DNA from: Duganella fentianensis
GTDB taxonomy: Bacteria; Pseudomonadota; Gammaproteobacteria; Burkholderiales; Burkholderiaceae_D
Direction: 5' to 3'
Assembly (NCBI RefSeq): GCF_009857835.1
Contig: NZ_WWCL01000001.1
Coordinates: 1,674,001 to 1,738,000, forward strand
DNA length: 64,000 nt
Positions 1-10,037 of this stretch are shown in pieces; within the stretch, counting starts at the first letter, position 1; each line of letters opens with the position of its first letter. Both the position numbers and the translations under genes were made by a program. The notes under the pieces are model-generated. The model was not told the DNA's origin. It made no database searches and was given only the letters and a program-made list of their open reading frames with translations.

Positions 1-439
1 GCTGCTTCTGGGTGCGGAACAGCTGGGTGGTGCCTTGCTGGCGGCCTTCGTATTCGATGCCGGTGCTGGCGCGCAGGGCTTTGAAGCAGTCGCGGCTGTA
101 TTCAGCCAGACGCACCATGCGTTCCTTGTTCACGCCATAGCGTTCGGCATTGCAGTTCTGCAGCATCTGCCACATCCATTGCAGCTGGAACAGGGTGCCG
201 TCCGGGCTGATGGACAGGGGAGCGTGACGCTGCAACATCCATTTCATGGCTTTCAGGGGAATGCCGGGTGCGGCCCACGGCGAAGCGTAGCCGGGCGAGA
301 TCTGGCCGGCATTGGCGAAACTGGTTTCCAGTGCCGGACCCGGTTGACGGTCGAGCACGGTGACTTCGTGGCCGGCGCGGGCCAGATAGTAAGCACTGGT
401 GACGCCGATAACTCCGCTACCCAAGATAACAACGTGCAT
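1..439 (-). CDS. dadA: D-amino acid dehydrogenase DadA (N-terminal part)
   Basis: The gene starts at 439 on the minus strand and runs off the left edge, so only about 146 N-terminal residues are seen. They begin [19 protein letters not shown], a Rossmann dinucleotide-binding fold (GxGxxG), followed by an [18 protein letters not shown] stretch characteristic of DadA. The family is an FAD enzyme of the inner membrane that oxidises D-amino acids, mainly D-alanine, to 2-oxo acids and feeds electrons to the respiratory chain. A GGGAGA ribosome site precedes the ATG. It is divergent from an Lrp-type regulator, the usual arrangement for alanine-responsive control. The C-terminal half cannot be assessed. 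Confidence 0.93.
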   Translation of the reverse strand, partial: MHVVILGSGVIGVTSAYYLARAGHEVTVLDRQPGPALETSFANAGQISPGYASPWAAPGIPLKAMKWMLQRHAPLSISPDGTLFQLQWMWQMLQNCNAERYGVNKERMVRLAEYSRDCFKALRASTGIEYEGRQQGTTQLFRTQKQ

Positions 440-540
440 TGCAGTCTCCCTATTATTTGTTCATGCCAGATATTCCGCTATGGTATTCTCTGTTCACTAG
501 CATTTGTTACTGTATAACTTGCACAATTCAGTGGATTTTC

Positions 541-1053
541 ATGAGAATTCAAAAAGAATCGGTACGTACGCTTGACAAGCTTGACAGGAAAATACTGCGC
601 ATCCTGCAGGATGACGGGCGGATTTCCATGAAGGACCTGAGCGAGCAGGTGGGCCTGTCCATCACCCCGGCCATAGAGCGGGTCAAGCGCATGGAGCGCG
701 ATGGCGTGATTACCGGCTACCACGCGCGCATCCACCCGCCGGCGCTGGGCGCCAAGCTGCTGGTGTTCGTGGAAATCACGCTGAACCAGAAGTCCGGCCC
801 CGCTTTCGAGCAGTTCCGGCGCGAAGTGCTGCGCATACCGGAAGTGCTGGAATGCCATCTGGTGTCGGGCGATTTCGATTATCTGATCAAGGCGCGCATC
901 CACGAAATGGCGGAATACCGCAAGCTGCTGGGCGATATGCTGCTTAGCCTGCCGGGTGCGGCGCAGTCCAAAAGCTATGTGGTGATGGAAGAGATCAAGG
1001 AAACCCTGAGCCTGCCTACCGAGCTCAGTAGCGGTCAGACGGGCGCACGCTAG
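541..1053 (+). CDS. lrp: Lrp/AsnC-family transcriptional regulator
   Basis: 170-aa protein with an N-terminal winged helix-turn-helix (LDRKILRILQDDGRISMKDL, then an Lrp-type recognition helix) and a C-terminal RAM/AsnC ligand-binding domain containing LVFVEITLNQ, ECHLVSGDFDYL and YVVMEEIKET, all closely Lrp-like. Such proteins bind DNA as octamers and sense leucine or alanine. Divergent orientation to dadA with about 100 bp between starts suggests it controls dadA. An in-frame ATG at 439 would add 34 residues of non-homologous sequence, so I chose the ATG at 541, where similarity begins. Confidence 0.9.
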   Translation: MRIQKESVRTLDKLDRKILRILQDDGRISMKDLSEQVGLSITPAIERVKRMERDGVITGYHARIHPPALGAKLLVFVEITLNQKSGPAFEQFRREVLRIPEVLECHLVSGDFDYLIKARIHEMAEYRKLLGDMLLSLPGAAQSKSYVVMEEIKETLSLPTELSSGQTGAR

Positions 1054-1169
1054 CGTGGCACTGTGGAGCGGACAACACGCGAGACTAGGCGCAGGCGCAT
1101 GAAACTGCTAGGCTGGTAGCCGTCGGTCCATGCGTGGCGGGCCCTCGGAACTGGGCAGCAAACCTCCGG

Positions 1170-1931
1170 ATGAAAACCATGAAAGCTCTGATACTGTTGG
1201 CAGGCAGTTTGCTGGCGCTGAACGCGCACGGCGATGAATATGCGCCCGTGACGCCTTACCGGCCTTCCGTTTCCAGTCCGGCGCAACTGCCGGCCGCCGG
1301 ACAGCTGGAACTGGAACTGGGCGGGCTGGCCAGCAAGAGCGATGAGGGCCGGCGTGCCAGCCTGCCTTACACACTGAAGCTGGCGCTCGACAGCGCATGG
1401 GGGCTGGTGCTCGGTGGCGAAGGGCTGGTCTCGGCGCCGACGGCGGATGGGCGTCAGCGTGGCATGGGCGATACCCAGCTGGTGCTCAAGCGGGCTTACG
1501 TGCTGAGCGACGAATCGGCGCTGGGCTGGGAGCTGGGCACCAAACTGCCGACCGCGCGCAGTGTCATCGGTAGCGGCAAGGCGGATTACAGCGTGAACGG
1601 CATCGTCAGCCAGGACCTGGGTGCGGTGCACATGGATGCCAATCTGAACCTGACACGTCTGGGCGCCATAGAGCCGGGCAGCGGGCGCACCCAGATGGGC
1701 GTATCGGCCGCATTCGCCATGGCGCTCGATGAACGCTGGGGCATCAGCGGGGAATGGTCGGGCAACCAGCGTCGCGGGAGCGAGCGCAGCGCCCAGCTGC
1801 TGCTGGCACTAAGTTTTAGTCCCAGCAAGTTGCTGACGCTGGATTTCGGCATGAGCCATGGGCTGACGGCGGCTACGCCCAGCTGGTCCGTGTTCAGCGG
1901 TGCCGTGCTGCCACTGGCACGCCTGTGGTGA
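1170..1931 (+). CDS. Probable outer-membrane beta-barrel protein (MetA-pathway/transporter-like)
   Basis: 253 aa. A signal peptide (MKTMKALILLAGSLLALNAHG) is predicted to be cut before DEYAPV. The mature part has alternating polar/hydrophobic segments ending in ...VLPLARLW, with an aromatic C-terminal residue as in outer-membrane barrels. Segments such as LGWELGTKLPTA and MGDTQLVLKRAY resemble the MetA-pathway phenol-degradation/transporter family; this is a fold-level call, and no substrate can be given. Translation from 1170 is preferred over an upstream in-frame ATG at 1134 because the signal peptide begins here. It ends 5 bp before the convergent kinase gene. Confidence 0.6.
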   Translation: MKTMKALILLAGSLLALNAHGDEYAPVTPYRPSVSSPAQLPAAGQLELELGGLASKSDEGRRASLPYTLKLALDSAWGLVLGGEGLVSAPTADGRQRGMGDTQLVLKRAYVLSDESALGWELGTKLPTARSVIGSGKADYSVNGIVSQDLGAVHMDANLNLTRLGAIEPGSGRTQMGVSAAFAMALDERWGISGEWSGNQRRGSERSAQLLLALSFSPSKLLTLDFGMSHGLTAATPSWSVFSGAVLPLARLW

Positions 1932-1936
1932 TCTCG

Positions 1937-4256
<2,320 letters not shown>

Positions 4257-4352
4257 AGGGATCCCGGTCGATAAGTTCTGCAGGCGCTTAGGCCATTTCT
4301 AATGGATTCATGTTAGCGCACGATGATTTTGCGCGTCGCACACATGCAAGAT

Positions 4353-4368
4353 ATTTCCATGTGGAAAT
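4353..4368. promoter_or_regulatory. 16-bp perfect palindrome upstream of the REC-GGDEF gene
   Basis: ATTTCCATGTGGAAAT: 7-bp arms around a 2-bp centre, about 97 bp before the REC-GGDEF start and inside an AT-rich 190-bp gap between two minus-strand genes. There is no T-run after it on either strand, so it looks like an operator rather than a terminator. The binding factor is unknown. Confidence 0.4.
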
Positions 4369-4446
4369 TTATTGTACATGTTTCTTGGTGGATTTGGTAG
4401 TTTATTCAAAGAAATTAATCTGATTTGTCTAAGCTTGTTTTTTTGT

Positions 4447-5559
4447 TCAGGCGGGGGCTTGAAGCTGGGCTGGCAGGCGCAGGGTGAAGCGGGCGCCCTG
4501 GCCCAGCCCGGCGCTTTCGGCACTGAGCATGCCGTGATGGAGCTCGGCCAGCTGGCGCGCAATGGCCAGCCCCAGTCCCAGTCCGCCGTAGCCGCGCGAG
4601 AGGCCGGGATCGGCCTGATGGAAGGGTTCGAAGATGTGGGGCAGGGCGCTGGGGACTATGCCTATGCCCTGGTCGTCGATGCGGATGCAGACGGTGCTGT
4701 CTTCACGCGCTGCATGCAGGCGTACACGCGAGCCCGGGGTGCTGAATTTGATGGCATTGTGCAGCAGCTTGCCCAGCAATTGCTGCAGGCGCTCGCTGTC
4801 GCCCAGCACCATGAGGTTGGCCTCGGCGCTGGCCAGTTCCAGTTCGATGGCGGCGGCACTGGCCAGCGTCTGCAGCTGTGCCATGGCGGCCGCCAGCAGG
4901 GGCAGCACGGCCGTGCTGCGCAACTGTAATTGCAGACGGCCGCCGGACAGGCTGCTCATGTCGAGCAGATCTTCGATGAGCTGCGCCTGCAGACGGGCGT
5001 TGCGTTCTATGGTTTGCAGTCCGCGCTGCAGATCGGCCGCATCGCGGCCGCCGCGCCGCAGCACCTGAGCCCAGCCCAGAATGGCCGTGAGCGGGGTGCG
5101 CAGCTCGTGCGAGAGGGTGGATAGCAGCTGGTCCTTGATGCGGGCGTAGCCGGCCGCCTCGGCTCGTATGCGGCGCAACTGGTCCACATCGGTGCAGGTG
5201 CCCAGCCAGCGCAGTATCCGGCCGTTGCCCAGCACGACGGGCTGGGCGCGGGCCAGAAACCAGCGGAACTCGCCGGCGGCACTGCGGATGGGGACTTCCA
5301 TTTCGTAGGGCAGGCCGCTCAGACGGGCCTGATCCCAGCGCGCCGTCAGCGCAGCCAGCGCTTCCGGTGCGCACACCTGGCGCCAGCTCTCGGCATGGTT
5401 GCGCGTTGGGTGGGCGCCCGTGTAACGGTACCAGGGCTGGTTATGCCAGATGGTGGTGCCATCGTGCTCGGTGATCCATGCGGGTTGGGGCATGGAGTCA
5501 AGCAAAGCACGCAGCGCTTGCTGGTCGGGCTCGTCGGCAGTACAGGTGGCGGGTTTCAT
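4447..5559 (-). CDS. PAS-domain sensor histidine kinase
   Basis: 370 aa, no membrane segment. A PAS domain (about 14-130; QPAWITEHDGTTIWHNQPWY, then EMEVPIRSAAGEFRWFL) precedes a HisKA domain with LLSTLSHELRTPLTAILGWA (His151) and a HATPase_c domain with LLHNAIKFSTPG, DDQGIGI and GGLGLGLAIA. All catalytic boxes are intact, so a functional cytosolic kinase is expected. The REC-GGDEF gene downstream on the same strand is the likely partner. A strong terminator-like hairpin lies 109 bp upstream of the start codon, on the kinase's own strand. Confidence 0.9.
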   Translation of the reverse strand: MKPATCTADEPDQQALRALLDSMPQPAWITEHDGTTIWHNQPWYRYTGAHPTRNHAESWRQVCAPEALAALTARWDQARLSGLPYEMEVPIRSAAGEFRWFLARAQPVVLGNGRILRWLGTCTDVDQLRRIRAEAAGYARIKDQLLSTLSHELRTPLTAILGWAQVLRRGGRDAADLQRGLQTIERNARLQAQLIEDLLDMSSLSGGRLQLQLRSTAVLPLLAAAMAQLQTLASAAAIELELASAEANLMVLGDSERLQQLLGKLLHNAIKFSTPGSRVRLHAAREDSTVCIRIDDQGIGIVPSALPHIFEPFHQADPGLSRGYGGLGLGLAIARQLAELHHGMLSAESAGLGQGARFTLRLPAQLQAPA

Positions 5560-5667
5560 CGGAAGTGCTACGGGCGTGGCGAGGCACGCGTGATGTTCGT
5601 CAGTGCTGCCATTCTAGTCCGGGCGGACGCCGCAGCCGCGCACGATACGGCTATGGAATATCGGTGC

Positions 5668-5696
5668 AAAAAAAAAGCCCGCTACGGGAGCGGGCT
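5668..5696 (-). terminator. Rho-independent terminator or attenuator reading leftward
   Basis: Perfect 8-bp stem (AGCCCGCT at 5676-5683, AGCGGGCT at 5689-5696) with a 5-nt loop. Nine A residues at 5668-5676 become a U-tract for leftward transcription. No minus-strand gene is seen to its right that it would obviously close, so it may act in the leader of the PAS-kinase gene or stop stray antisense transcription. Confidence 0.65.
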
Positions 5697-5735
5697 AAAT
5701 CTATTTCCTTGGAGGAGAATAGAGGAGACAGGTGA

Positions 5736-6095
5736 ATGATGCTGCAACGCGCAATTGTTGGCAAATTTTATGTTGTGATGAGAGAAATCACTAGCATGAA
5801 TGAAGCTCTGCAGTACACTATGGCGCAGCGGCCGGGCACTGTTGAACTGGCGCGGAAAGGGGATGACATGGTGACCGTGGTGCGGCACAGAAAAGTGAAT
5901 ATAGTGGTGCTGGAAGGCGGGGAACAGCTGGCCGAGCATTGCAAGCCCGGCGATATCGCCATCCTCAGTGATGAGGATGGCTGGTGGATAAAATTCGTCG
6001 GCGAGGGCGGAGCGGTCGATTGCTATGGCGAGCCGTTTGCGTCCTATAACGAAGCACTGTGGTCATCCAAGGCTGCGGCGGAATTCGGGGTCTGA
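5736..6095 (+). CDS. Hypothetical protein, 119 aa
   Basis: Not recognised. A ribosome site (AGAGGAGA at 5721-5728) sits 7 nt before the ATG at 5736; a second ATG follows at 5739, and in-frame ATGs at 5778 and 5796 have weaker sites. The protein has no signal peptide and no membrane segment. A central strand-rich part (MVTVVRHRKVNIVVLEGG) is followed by CKPGDIAILSDEDGWWIKFVGE, suggesting a small beta-rich domain. It stands alone upstream of the tRNA cluster. Confidence 0.6.
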   Translation: MMLQRAIVGKFYVVMREITSMNEALQYTMAQRPGTVELARKGDDMVTVVRHRKVNIVVLEGGEQLAEHCKPGDIAILSDEDGWWIKFVGEGGAVDCYGEPFASYNEALWSSKAAAEFGV

Positions 6096-6270
6096 TTCAG
6101 ATGAGCCGATACGTGGCACTGGACAAGAGCCTAGACGCTCCCTATAATGCTGCTTCTTTCGCACGGCATGCCATGCAAAGTAAGTAGTAAATAAGGCAGT
6201 GAGTGGGTTTGCAAATGGTTCATTCGGTGTTTCGTGCGTCGAACGAATAAAATGATAGAAATATCGAACT

Positions 6271-6298
6271 TTGCAAAACGAAATTAATGCTTTATAAT
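6271..6298 (+). promoter_or_regulatory. Promoter of tRNA-Arg copy 1
   Basis: TTGCAA (6271-6276) and a perfect TATAAT (6293-6298) with 16-bp spacing; the tRNA begins 11 bp after the -10 box. Confidence 0.75.
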
Positions 6299-6308
6299 GC
6301 ACTACAAC

Positions 6309-6385
6309 GCGGCTGTAGCTCAGCTGGATAGAGTACTTGGCTACGAACCAAGGGGTCGTGGGTTCGATTCCTGCCAGCCGCACCA
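6309..6385 (+). tRNA. tRNA-Arg (anticodon ACG), copy 1
   Basis: 77-nt cloverleaf with the CCA end encoded. The acceptor stem GCGGCTG pairs with CAGCCGC. The D arm contains AGCTCAGCTGGATAGAGT. The anticodon arm is CTTGG-CTACGAA-CCAAG, giving anticodon ACG, and the T arm has the GGTTCGATTCC signature. Anticodon ACG (wobble inosine after TadA editing) reads CGU, CGC and CGA. The sequence is identical to the copies at 6519 and 6742. Confidence 0.97.
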
Positions 6386-6399
6386 ATTCGTAAGTGAGA

Positions 6400-6429
6400 G
6401 GGCCTGTAACGCAAGTTACGGGCCCTTTT
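6400..6429 (+). terminator. Terminator of tRNA-Arg copy 1
   Basis: GGGCCTGTAAC / GTTACGGGCCC stem (one G-U pair) with a GCAA loop, followed by TTTT (6426-6429). Confidence 0.85.
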
Positions 6430-6503
6430 ACTATAAGTGTAAGCCTCCGATTCGGATAACAAAATTTCTTGACGGAATGCTTCGCTAAACGAGAAAACGC
6501 TGT

Positions 6504-6509
6504 TATAAT
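6504..6509 (+). promoter_or_regulatory. -10 box of tRNA-Arg copy 2
   Basis: Perfect TATAAT, 10 bp before the tRNA. The -35 position (about 6481, TTCGCT) is a poor match. A TTGACG at 6469 is too far away (29 bp) to serve. Confidence 0.65.
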
Positions 6510-6518
6510 CTTGTTTTC

Positions 6519-6595
6519 GCGGCTGTAGCTCAGCTGGATAGAGTACTTGGCTACGAACCAAGGGGTCGTGGGTTCGATTCCTGCCAGCCGCACCA
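6519..6595 (+). tRNA. tRNA-Arg (anticodon ACG), copy 2
   Basis: Base-for-base identical to the copy at 6309 over all 77 nt, including the encoded CCA. It starts 210 bp after copy 1. It has its own -10 box and its own terminator, so it is an independent transcription unit. Confidence 0.97.
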
Positions 6596-6611
6596 AAATT
6601 CGTAAGTAGAA

Positions 6612-6641
6612 GGGCCTGAAGAGTGATCTTCGGGCCCTTTT
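6612..6641 (+). terminator. Terminator of tRNA-Arg copy 2
   Basis: GGGCCTGAAGA / TCTTCGGGCCC stem (one T-G pair) with a GTGA loop, followed by TTTT (6638-6641). Confidence 0.85.
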
Positions 6642-6726
6642 GCTATAAGTGTAAGACCTGTGTTTTGATAGCGAAGAGACTTCGAAATTACTACACAGAA
6701 CACTTCGTAAAGATAGGAAAAGCTGC

Positions 6727-6732
6727 TATAAT
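6727..6732 (+). promoter_or_regulatory. -10 box of tRNA-Arg copy 3
   Basis: Perfect TATAAT 9 bp before the tRNA. The -35 region (about 6704, TTCGTA) is weak but resembles that of copy 2. Confidence 0.65.
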
Positions 6733-6741
6733 CCTGTTTTC

Positions 6742-6818
6742 GCGGCTGTAGCTCAGCTGGATAGAGTACTTGGCTACGAACCAAGGGGTCGTGGGTTCGA
6801 TTCCTGCCAGCCGCACCA
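6742..6818 (+). tRNA. tRNA-Arg (anticodon ACG), copy 3
   Basis: Identical to copies 1 and 2 over 77 nt with CCA encoded; starts 223 bp after copy 2. The spacers between copies differ apart from the promoter and terminator cores, consistent with old duplication plus sequence homogenisation of the tRNA body. Confidence 0.97.
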
Positions 6819-6835
6819 GAATTTGTTGTAAAGAA

Positions 6836-6867
6836 GGGCCCGGAAGCATCGCTTCCGGGCCCTTTTT
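6836..6867 (+). terminator. Terminator of tRNA-Arg copy 3
   Basis: Perfect 12-bp stem GGGCCCGGAAGC / GCTTCCGGGCCC with an ATC loop and a TTTTT tail (6863-6867). It is the strongest of the three and ends the cluster. Confidence 0.9.
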
Positions 6868-7180
6868 CTTTGCGCTTGCTTCGCCTGCCCCGAGCCTTCA
6901 TGTTCTGCCGCGCCTTTATTGCATATTGAAAAATGCGACTTCGCTAGTGCCTGCCACGGCAGTTCCGCCAGTGACTGTCATGTGCGGAGTTTTTGCGTCG
7001 TGCGAACGCCACGCGTACACCTGAATTGTGATGCAATTTTTATAATTTTAGACTACCCTAGCGGACAGTGCTTAGCACGTCTGATTCACTTGCTCGGTTG
7101 CAGCCATTCGGCGCCCGGTGGCGTAAGATCGACGAGCGTGTCGTAGGCAAAGTATGTGGCGCTTTTCACAAGGAGACGGT
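6868..7180. other. Intergenic stretch without a gene
   Basis: About 310 bp between the tRNA cluster and the PEP-CTERM gene. It is AT-richer in its middle (around 7030-7050). I see no convincing coding frame or structured RNA. It ends with the ribosome site AGGAGA (7171-7176). Confidence 0.5.
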
Positions 7181-7738
7181 ATGAAATTGCTTACTTCCTG
7201 TTGGTACCAAGTTGTACTTGCGCTCGCACTATTTGTTTCAAATAGCGCACAGGCTACCACCATCGTTCTAGACTCGACCAATAGCAATAACGCGGTAGTA
7301 CTCAATCTGGCGGTAGGTTCCTATAATTTTACGTATGTTAGTGGGGCCTGGAACCGTTGGTCTGCTGTGGATGGCTGCGATGCCAATGGTGAGCACTGCA
7401 CTCATGGCTGGGTGAATACTATTCGGGTCGAATCGCCCCAGTATTCGGGGTGGTTTGGTGATGGAATGGTGTACGCAACCGCTGCGCAAGCAGAGGCTTC
7501 GGGAAAAGCCAATTTTACGTTCCCGTTTGATTACACGACGGCAGGCCCAGTAACGCTTTCCCTTTATGATGGCTATTATGCCGACAATACCGGGTCCATC
7601 ACGATTTCCATCACCGCAGTACCCGAGCCGGAAACTTATGTCATGCTGCTTGCCGGCCTGGCCATCGTTGGTGCGATGGTCGTCCGTGGTAGATCTGCCG
7701 GGAATGGGAGCGGCGCTTCCTTCTGCGCTTACGTTTGA
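7181..7738 (+). CDS. PEP-CTERM sorting-domain protein
   Basis: 185 aa. An N-terminal signal peptide ends near NSAQA. The body is Thr/Asn/Gly-rich and beta-like. The C-terminus has the PEP-CTERM signal: VPEPETYVMLLAGLAIVGAM, then a short basic tail (VVRGRS) with a little extra sequence. PEP-CTERM proteins are recognised by exosortase and exported, usually with exopolysaccharide or biofilm matrix. No exosortase gene is in this window. Base composition is clearly lower in GC than in neighbouring genes, which may indicate transfer into the tRNA region. The start follows AGGAGA by 4 nt. Confidence 0.85.
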   Translation: MKLLTSCWYQVVLALALFVSNSAQATTIVLDSTNSNNAVVLNLAVGSYNFTYVSGAWNRWSAVDGCDANGEHCTHGWVNTIRVESPQYSGWFGDGMVYATAAQAEASGKANFTFPFDYTTAGPVTLSLYDGYYADNTGSITISITAVPEPETYVMLLAGLAIVGAMVVRGRSAGNGSGASFCAYV

Positions 7739-7766
7739 TGCACTGTAGCGGGAGCGTACATGGCTA

Positions 7767-7803
7767 GGGCCTGAAGGCATGCTTCGGGCCCCTTGCTGTT
7801 TTT
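7767..7803 (+). terminator. Terminator after the PEP-CTERM gene
   Basis: GGGCCTGAAG...CTTCGGGCCC hairpin followed by CTTGCTGTTTTT. Its stem is nearly the same as that of the tRNA-Arg copy 2 terminator. Confidence 0.75.
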
Positions 7804-7904
7804 CCGTGCAGACGGCGCCATTTCAAGCGCTAATTCAAATTTCTTATTGGCATTTGCGCCGAAATCCCCGATGATCGTACGATCACCGTCGCGGAGAATA
7901 AGCC

Positions 7905-9050
7905 ATGGCCCTCATCACCAATATCGAGGATTTGCGTCAGCTGGCGCAGCGGCGCGTACCGCGCATGTTTTACGATTATGCCGATGCCGGTTCGTGGACC
8001 GAATCGACCTATCGGGCCAACGAAGCGGATTTTCAGAGCATCAAATTCCGCCAGCGCGTGGCGGTGAATCTGGAAAACCGCAGCCTGCGTTCCAGCATGG
8101 TAGGGCAGAGCGTGGCCATGCCGGTGGCACTGGCGCCGACTGGCCTGACGGGCATGCAGCATGCGGACGGCGAGATACTGGCGGCGCAGGCGGCCGAGAA
8201 GTTCGGCGTGCCATTCACGCTGTCCACCATGAGCATCTGCTCGATCGAAGATGTGGCGGCCCATACCAGCCAGCCGTTCTGGTTCCAGCTCTACGTGATG
8301 AAGGACCGGGATTTCATCAACCGCCTGATCGACCGCGCCAAAGCGGCGCGCTGCTCGGCGCTGGTGCTGACGCTGGACTTGCAGGTACTGGGCCAGCGCC
8401 ACAAGGATTTGCGCAACGGCCTGTCGGCGCCGCCGCGCCTGACGCTGGCGAACATGCTGAATCTGGCTACCAAGCCGCGCTGGGTGCTGGGCATGCTGCA
8501 GACGCCGCGTCGCAGCTTCGGCAATATCGTCGGCCATGCGACGTCAGTGTCGGATATGTCGTCGCTGTCGTCATGGACCAGCCAGCAGTTCGATCTGAGC
8601 CTGTCGTGGCGGGATGTGGCGTGGATTAAGCAGCGCTGGGGCGGCAAGCTGATTATCAAGGGCATCATGGATGCCGAAGATGCGCGCCTGGCGGTAGCTT
8701 CGGGCGCCGATGCCATCATCGTCTCCAACCACGGCGGCCGCCAGCTCGATGGCGCGCCATCCTCGATCGCGGCGCTGCCCGCTATCGTCGATGCAGTAGG
8801 CAGCGAGATCGAAGTGCATATGGATGGCGGCATCCGTTCGGGGCAGGACGTGCTACGCGCGCTGGCGCTGGGCGCCAAGGGCGTGTATATCGGTCGGCCC
8901 TTCCTGTACGGCCTGGGCGCCATGGGCCGCGAGGGCGTGAGCAAGTGTCTGGAGATTATCTGCAACGAACTCGATCTGAGCATGGCCTTCTGCGGCCTGC
9001 GCGATGTCGCGCAGGTGGATAAAAACATTCTGCTGCCCGGTTCTTATTAA
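7905..9050 (+). CDS. lldD: FMN-dependent alpha-hydroxy-acid (L-lactate) dehydrogenase
   Basis: 381 aa, the usual length for the Burkholderiales LldD-type enzyme. It is a single TIM-barrel FMN domain with LAPTGLTGMQHADGE, FTLSTMSICSIEDVA, FQLYVMKDRDF, the active-site SNHGGRQLDGAPSS (His near residue 276) and the FMN-phosphate-binding DGGIRSGQDVLRALALGA. The family oxidises L-lactate or similar 2-hydroxy acids to 2-oxo acids at the cytoplasmic membrane. Substrate is inferred, since glycolate- and mandelate-type relatives look alike. It stands alone, converging on a D-2-hydroxyacid dehydrogenase gene. Confidence 0.88.
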   Translation: MALITNIEDLRQLAQRRVPRMFYDYADAGSWTESTYRANEADFQSIKFRQRVAVNLENRSLRSSMVGQSVAMPVALAPTGLTGMQHADGEILAAQAAEKFGVPFTLSTMSICSIEDVAAHTSQPFWFQLYVMKDRDFINRLIDRAKAARCSALVLTLDLQVLGQRHKDLRNGLSAPPRLTLANMLNLATKPRWVLGMLQTPRRSFGNIVGHATSVSDMSSLSSWTSQQFDLSLSWRDVAWIKQRWGGKLIIKGIMDAEDARLAVASGADAIIVSNHGGRQLDGAPSSIAALPAIVDAVGSEIEVHMDGGIRSGQDVLRALALGAKGVYIGRPFLYGLGAMGREGVSKCLEIICNELDLSMAFCGLRDVAQVDKNILLPGSY

Positions 9051-9064
9051 ACGCCGGCGCTAGC

Positions 9065-10036
9065 TCAGGCCACCACGTTGCGTGGTGTGCCTGCCACCCA
9101 CGCTTCGACGTTGTCGATCAGTTGATCCACCAGCACCTGCATGGCTTGCGTGCTGGCCCATGCCGAGTGGGGCGTGAGGAGGAAATTGGGCAGGCGCAGA
9201 TTGAGCAGCACATTGTCGGCCGGTGGCGGCTCCTGTACCAGTACATCGAAACCGGCACCGGCAATCACGCCGGTACGCAGCGCATCGGCCAGCGCCGATT
9301 CATCGACCAGCCCACCGCGCGCCGTGTTAATCAGCAGCGCATTGCGCTTCATGCGTATCAGCTGGCTGGCGCCTATCAGTTCACGGGTTTGCGGCGTCAG
9401 CGGCAGGTGCAGGCTGATAATGTCCGAGCTTTCCAGCACTTCGTCGAAGCTGGCTTCGCGCACGCCGTCGGCCGCGGCATCGGCCAGCGGCGAGCGGGTA
9501 TGGACGATGACTTCCATGCCGAAGGCACGCGCAATCTGCGCTACGGATTTACCCAGCGCGCCATAGCCGAGCAGGCCCAGTCGGCTGCCGGCCAGATCGC
9601 TGATGGGATGGCCGAACAGGCAGAAGCGCTCCGACTTCTGCCACAGGCCTGCTTCGATGTCGGCACGGTAGGCCACGATCTGGCGGCGCAGCGCGAGGAT
9701 CAGGGCAAAGGTATGTTCGGGCAGGGTGTGCACGGCGTAGTTACGGATGTTCGAGACCACGATGCCGCGTTCGCGGCAGGCTGCCAGATCGATGATGTCG
9801 GTGCCGGTCGCGGCGACGGCAATCATTTTCAGATCGGGCAACTGGTCCAGATCGGCCGCGCGCAGCGGCACCTTGTTGGTGATGGCGATGCTGGCGCCGG
9901 CTTCGCGCAGACGCGCCACGGCCTCGCCGGCACGGGTGGCCGGATACTCGGCCCAGCGGTGCTCGAAAGCCGGGCGGCGGATCGTCGCGATGACGCTATC
10001 TCGGTCGAGAAAAACGATGCTGTGGGGTGCGCTCAT
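9065..10036 (-). CDS. NAD-dependent D-2-hydroxyacid dehydrogenase (glycerate dehydrogenase-like)
   Basis: 323 aa. The substrate-binding part is followed by a Rossmann domain with GLLGYGALGKSVAQIARAFG, the conserved INTARGGLVDESALADAL, and TPHSAWAS carrying the catalytic His; an Arg in the INTARGG region and the acidic VLVQEPP match the catalytic triad. The pattern is closest to hydroxypyruvate reductase/glycerate dehydrogenase (HprA). It lies 32 bp downstream of the LysR gene on the same strand, so the two are probably co-transcribed. The ATG has no clear ribosome site, and the preceding 36 bp are three 12-bp tandem repeats. Confidence 0.87.
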   Translation of the reverse strand: MSAPHSIVFLDRDSVIATIRRPAFEHRWAEYPATRAGEAVARLREAGASIAITNKVPLRAADLDQLPDLKMIAVAATGTDIIDLAACRERGIVVSNIRNYAVHTLPEHTFALILALRRQIVAYRADIEAGLWQKSERFCLFGHPISDLAGSRLGLLGYGALGKSVAQIARAFGMEVIVHTRSPLADAAADGVREASFDEVLESSDIISLHLPLTPQTRELIGASQLIRMKRNALLINTARGGLVDESALADALRTGVIAGAGFDVLVQEPPPADNVLLNLRLPNFLLTPHSAWASTQAMQVLVDQLIDNVEAWVAGTPRNVVA

Positions 10037-10037
10037 A

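Larger units (their letters stand above)
6293..6867 (+). repeat. Tandem triplication of a tRNA-Arg transcription unit
   Basis: Three units of TATAAT box, identical 77-bp tRNA, and a GGGCC...GGCCC terminator at spacings of 210 and 223 bp. Inter-tRNA sequence is partly conserved: each of the first two units has a GTAAGT-x-GA(A)GGGCCTG segment after the CCA and a CTATAAGTGTAAG segment after the terminator. Confidence 0.85.

Noticed and set aside
6469..6474. TTGACG as a -35 box for tRNA-Arg copy 2
   Set aside because: Spacing to the TATAAT at 6504 is 29 bp, far outside 16-18 bp.
6293..7803. Genomic island or integrative element at the tRNA-Arg cluster
   Set aside because: There is no integrase, no partial tRNA-end direct repeat and only one AT-rich gene, so there is not enough to call an element.
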